From Corynebacterium sp. p3-SID1145 (GTDB taxonomy: Bacteria; Actinomycetota; Actinomycetes; Mycobacteriales; Mycobacteriaceae), in NCBI GenBank assembly GCA_025144245.1, contig JALXXC010000002.1, forward strand, positions 124,001 through 188,000: a stretch of DNA of 64,000 nucleotides, in the 5' to 3' direction. The notes below the pieces were generated by a model. That model was not told the DNA's origin. It searched no databases and saw nothing but the letters and a program-made list of their open reading frames with translations. Position numbers and translations under genes: made by a program. Of this stretch, positions 62,739 to 64,000 are shown piece after piece; position 1 is the stretch's first letter; each line of letters opens with the position of its first letter.

Positions 62739-62845
62739 ATCCCTCCGCCAGTGCTAGCTGGATCAGGTTCGACGGGTGAATCTCAGCCTTCGCCTTGCGG
62801 CATCGTGGCAGTCTCGGACAGCCACGTTGGCACCCCGTGTCACGC
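62739..62845 (-). ncRNA. TPP riboswitch (THI element)
   Basis: On the minus strand the conserved parts are present in order: ACACGGGGTGCC (about 62830-62841), GGCTGAGAT (62779-62787), ACCCGTCGAACCTGATC (about 62760-62776), and a closing GGCGGAGGGA (62740-62749). The RNA lies 55 nt before the thiY start. GGCGGAGGG near the aptamer's 3' end is exactly complementary to CCCTCCGCC further downstream (62704-62712 as complement), so a switch between the aptamer and a downstream helix that blocks the thiY start or forms a terminator is plausible. Confidence 0.93.
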
Positions 62846-62852
62846 ATTCAAG

Positions 62853-62890
62853 GTTATACCAAGGGTATACCCAGCTTTGCCTGGGTTTCG
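62853..62890 (-). promoter_or_regulatory. Candidate promoter of thiY operon
   Basis: On the minus strand TATAAC (62853-62858) is a good -10 hexamer a few bases before the riboswitch. A -35 is unclear. GGTATACC-like sequence repeats and a CCCAG...CTGGG hairpin (about 62870-62885) lie in the same stretch and may end the upstream tRNA-Ala transcript. Confidence 0.35.
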
Positions 62891-62919
62891 ATTCGCGCGA
62901 CCGCACAGCGGAAAAATTG

Positions 62920-62992
62920 TGGAGCATAGGGGAATCGAACCCCTGACCTTCGCATTGCGAACGCGACGCTCTACCAACTGAGCTAATGCCCC
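62920..62992 (-). tRNA. tRNA-Ala (anticodon CGC)
   Basis: A full tRNA on the minus strand. Acceptor GGGGCAT pairs with ATGCTCC and includes the G3-U70 wobble that marks alanine tRNAs. D arm GCTCAGTTGGTAGAGC, anticodon loop TTCGCAA (anticodon CGC), and T arm AGGGGTTCGAATCCCCT are intact. CCA is not encoded. Confidence 0.95.
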
Positions 62993-63120
62993 TTAACGGG
63001 AACGTCTGAAAACGTTACGCTTGTCTCCCGCTCACTCCAAACTTGCCTTCCACCAGCCGCGTTTCAGCGATGCGTCCCATATCTGTTGCGCCATGACGCA
63101 CCACGGGCGACGATACTCGG

Positions 63121-63993
63121 GTGACCCTCCACCTCAGTCGTGCTCAGTTTCTCACCGGCGCTCTTGCGGCGGCCGGCACCGCGGTGCTGGCTGGCTGTGC
63201 CCCGTCCAGGGAGACCACGCTCCCGAGCACTTCTAGCACCCCCGTCATGCCTGACACGCTGAGCGGCAACAGCAGCACAACCACGACACCTCCCCCGCCG
63301 CCGGAGGCGTACGCGCATCGCGTCCCGCAAGAATTCGGCACGCACATGGCCGGAATCACGGATACGGTCCCCAGCACCCCCGGTGCCACCACAATCGCGC
63401 TCACCTTCGACGCGTGCGGTGGGCCCGCGGGCTCCGGAGTCGACCAGGCTCTCATCGACACGCTGCGCGAATTCCGCGTCCCCGCGACGCTCTTCCTCAA
63501 CTCACGGTGGATCGAGGCGAACCCGCACGCAACGCAATCGCTTATCGACGACCCCTTGTTCCTCATCCAGAACCACGGCACCCTGCACACCCCTTTGACT
63601 GTGACCGGCCAATCCGCCTACGGAATTGCTGGCACCGAAGATCCTGCCGCGGCGATCAGGGAAATAGAGGACAACCGCGAGCTACTGCGGTCCTTCGGAG
63701 TGGAGTCCGGCTGGTTCCGCTCCGGCACCGCCCACTACGACGATGTGACGGTGGAAATCGCCCGCGACCGCGGCATCAACATCGCCGGGTTCTCCGTCAA
63801 CGGCGATTTCGGTGCCACTGCCCCGGCGAACCAGGTGGCAGCCAGCATCCGCACCGCCCCCGACGGCGCGATCGTGCTCGCGCACATGAATCAGCCTGCC
63901 TCCGGCACAGCCGCCGGCGTGCGCGCCGCCTTGGAGCAGATGCGCGGCACCAGCCACCGCTTCGTCTTCGTCGACGGCACTACCCCCAGCTAA
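63121..63993 (+). CDS. Lipoprotein polysaccharide deacetylase family protein (CE4-like)
   Basis: A 290-residue exported protein from GTG 63121. The N-terminus SRAQFLTGALAAAGTAV ends in lipobox VLAGC (Cys at about residue 26). A Thr/Ser/Pro linker follows. The domain has CE4-type motifs: ALTFDACGG (motif 1, catalytic Asp), NHGTLHTPLT (motif 2, HxxxH metal His pair), and WFRSGTAHYDD (motif 3). VLAHMNQPAS resembles motif 5. It may remove N-acetyl groups from wall glycans; the exact substrate is unknown. A GTCGATAAGC copy lies at 63540-63549, antisense. Confidence 0.87.
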   Translation: MTLHLSRAQFLTGALAAAGTAVLAGCAPSRETTLPSTSSTPVMPDTLSGNSSTTTTPPPPPEAYAHRVPQEFGTHMAGITDTVPSTPGATTIALTFDACGGPAGSGVDQALIDTLREFRVPATLFLNSRWIEANPHATQSLIDDPLFLIQNHGTLHTPLTVTGQSAYGIAGTEDPAAAIREIEDNRELLRSFGVESGWFRSGTAHYDDVTVEIARDRGINIAGFSVNGDFGATAPANQVAASIRTAPDGAIVLAHMNQPASGTAAGVRAALEQMRGTSHRFVFVDGTTPS

Positions 63994-64000
63994 AGCGCCA

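Overview
The window is a GC-rich chromosomal segment from a mycolic-acid actinobacterium, almost certainly a Corynebacterium species. Diagnostic evidence is the complete arabinan block (dprE1, dprE2, aftA and a single large emb), the fhaA-fhaB-pstP-rodA-pbpA-pknA-pknB-crgA cell-wall and division cluster, GTG and TTG starts, and many 4-nt start/stop or stop/stop overlaps. No rRNA, CRISPR array, prophage or intact insertion sequence is visible.

Layout. Positions 1-12.7 kb hold arabinogalactan synthesis: the end of the galactan-exporter ATPase, a foreign-looking DUF559-type gene on the opposite strand, glfT1, a GtrA protein, two poorly known genes, then dprE1-dprE2-aftA-emb. Together these make and polymerise decaprenyl-phospho-arabinose. 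From 12.7 to 39.2 kb lies mixed housekeeping: an M13 peptidase, secreted serine hydrolases, a VOC/S4 pair, an SDR, an acetyltransferase, HrpB helicase, several transporters, a DUF885 metallopeptidase, a ROK regulator, an amn-sirtuin-GT87 operon, an M20 peptidase, an aldehyde dehydrogenase, a GH13 enzyme and a three-domain glutaminase, ending at tRNA-Leu(CAG). From 39.4 to 48.9 kb is the Ser/Thr kinase operon fhaA to crgA. After it comes a non-coding stretch full of DnaA-box-like sequences.

From 49.2 to 64 kb are gabD, a rhomboid protease and ppiA (minus strand), a methionine-type ABC importer (metQ-metN-metI), metE and a metF-like gene. Next is a TetR regulator facing an unusual ABC-ATPase/YhgE chimera. 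The segment ends with a TPP-riboswitch-controlled thiamin-precursor ABC importer, tRNA-Ala(CGC) and a lipoprotein polysaccharide deacetylase.

The most unusual signals are: (1) the decamer GTCGATAAGC, found 12 times on the two strands where about 0.1 is expected from base composition, often preceded by GGGGnC; (2) the dense DnaA-box cluster away from any dnaA gene; (3) the in-frame chimera of an ABC ATPase N-terminus with a YhgE/Pip membrane C-terminus at 59.4-60.1 kb; and (4) a 9-nt pairing partner downstream of the TPP aptamer that could form its expression platform. All functional assignments come from reading motifs by eye; no database search was run.
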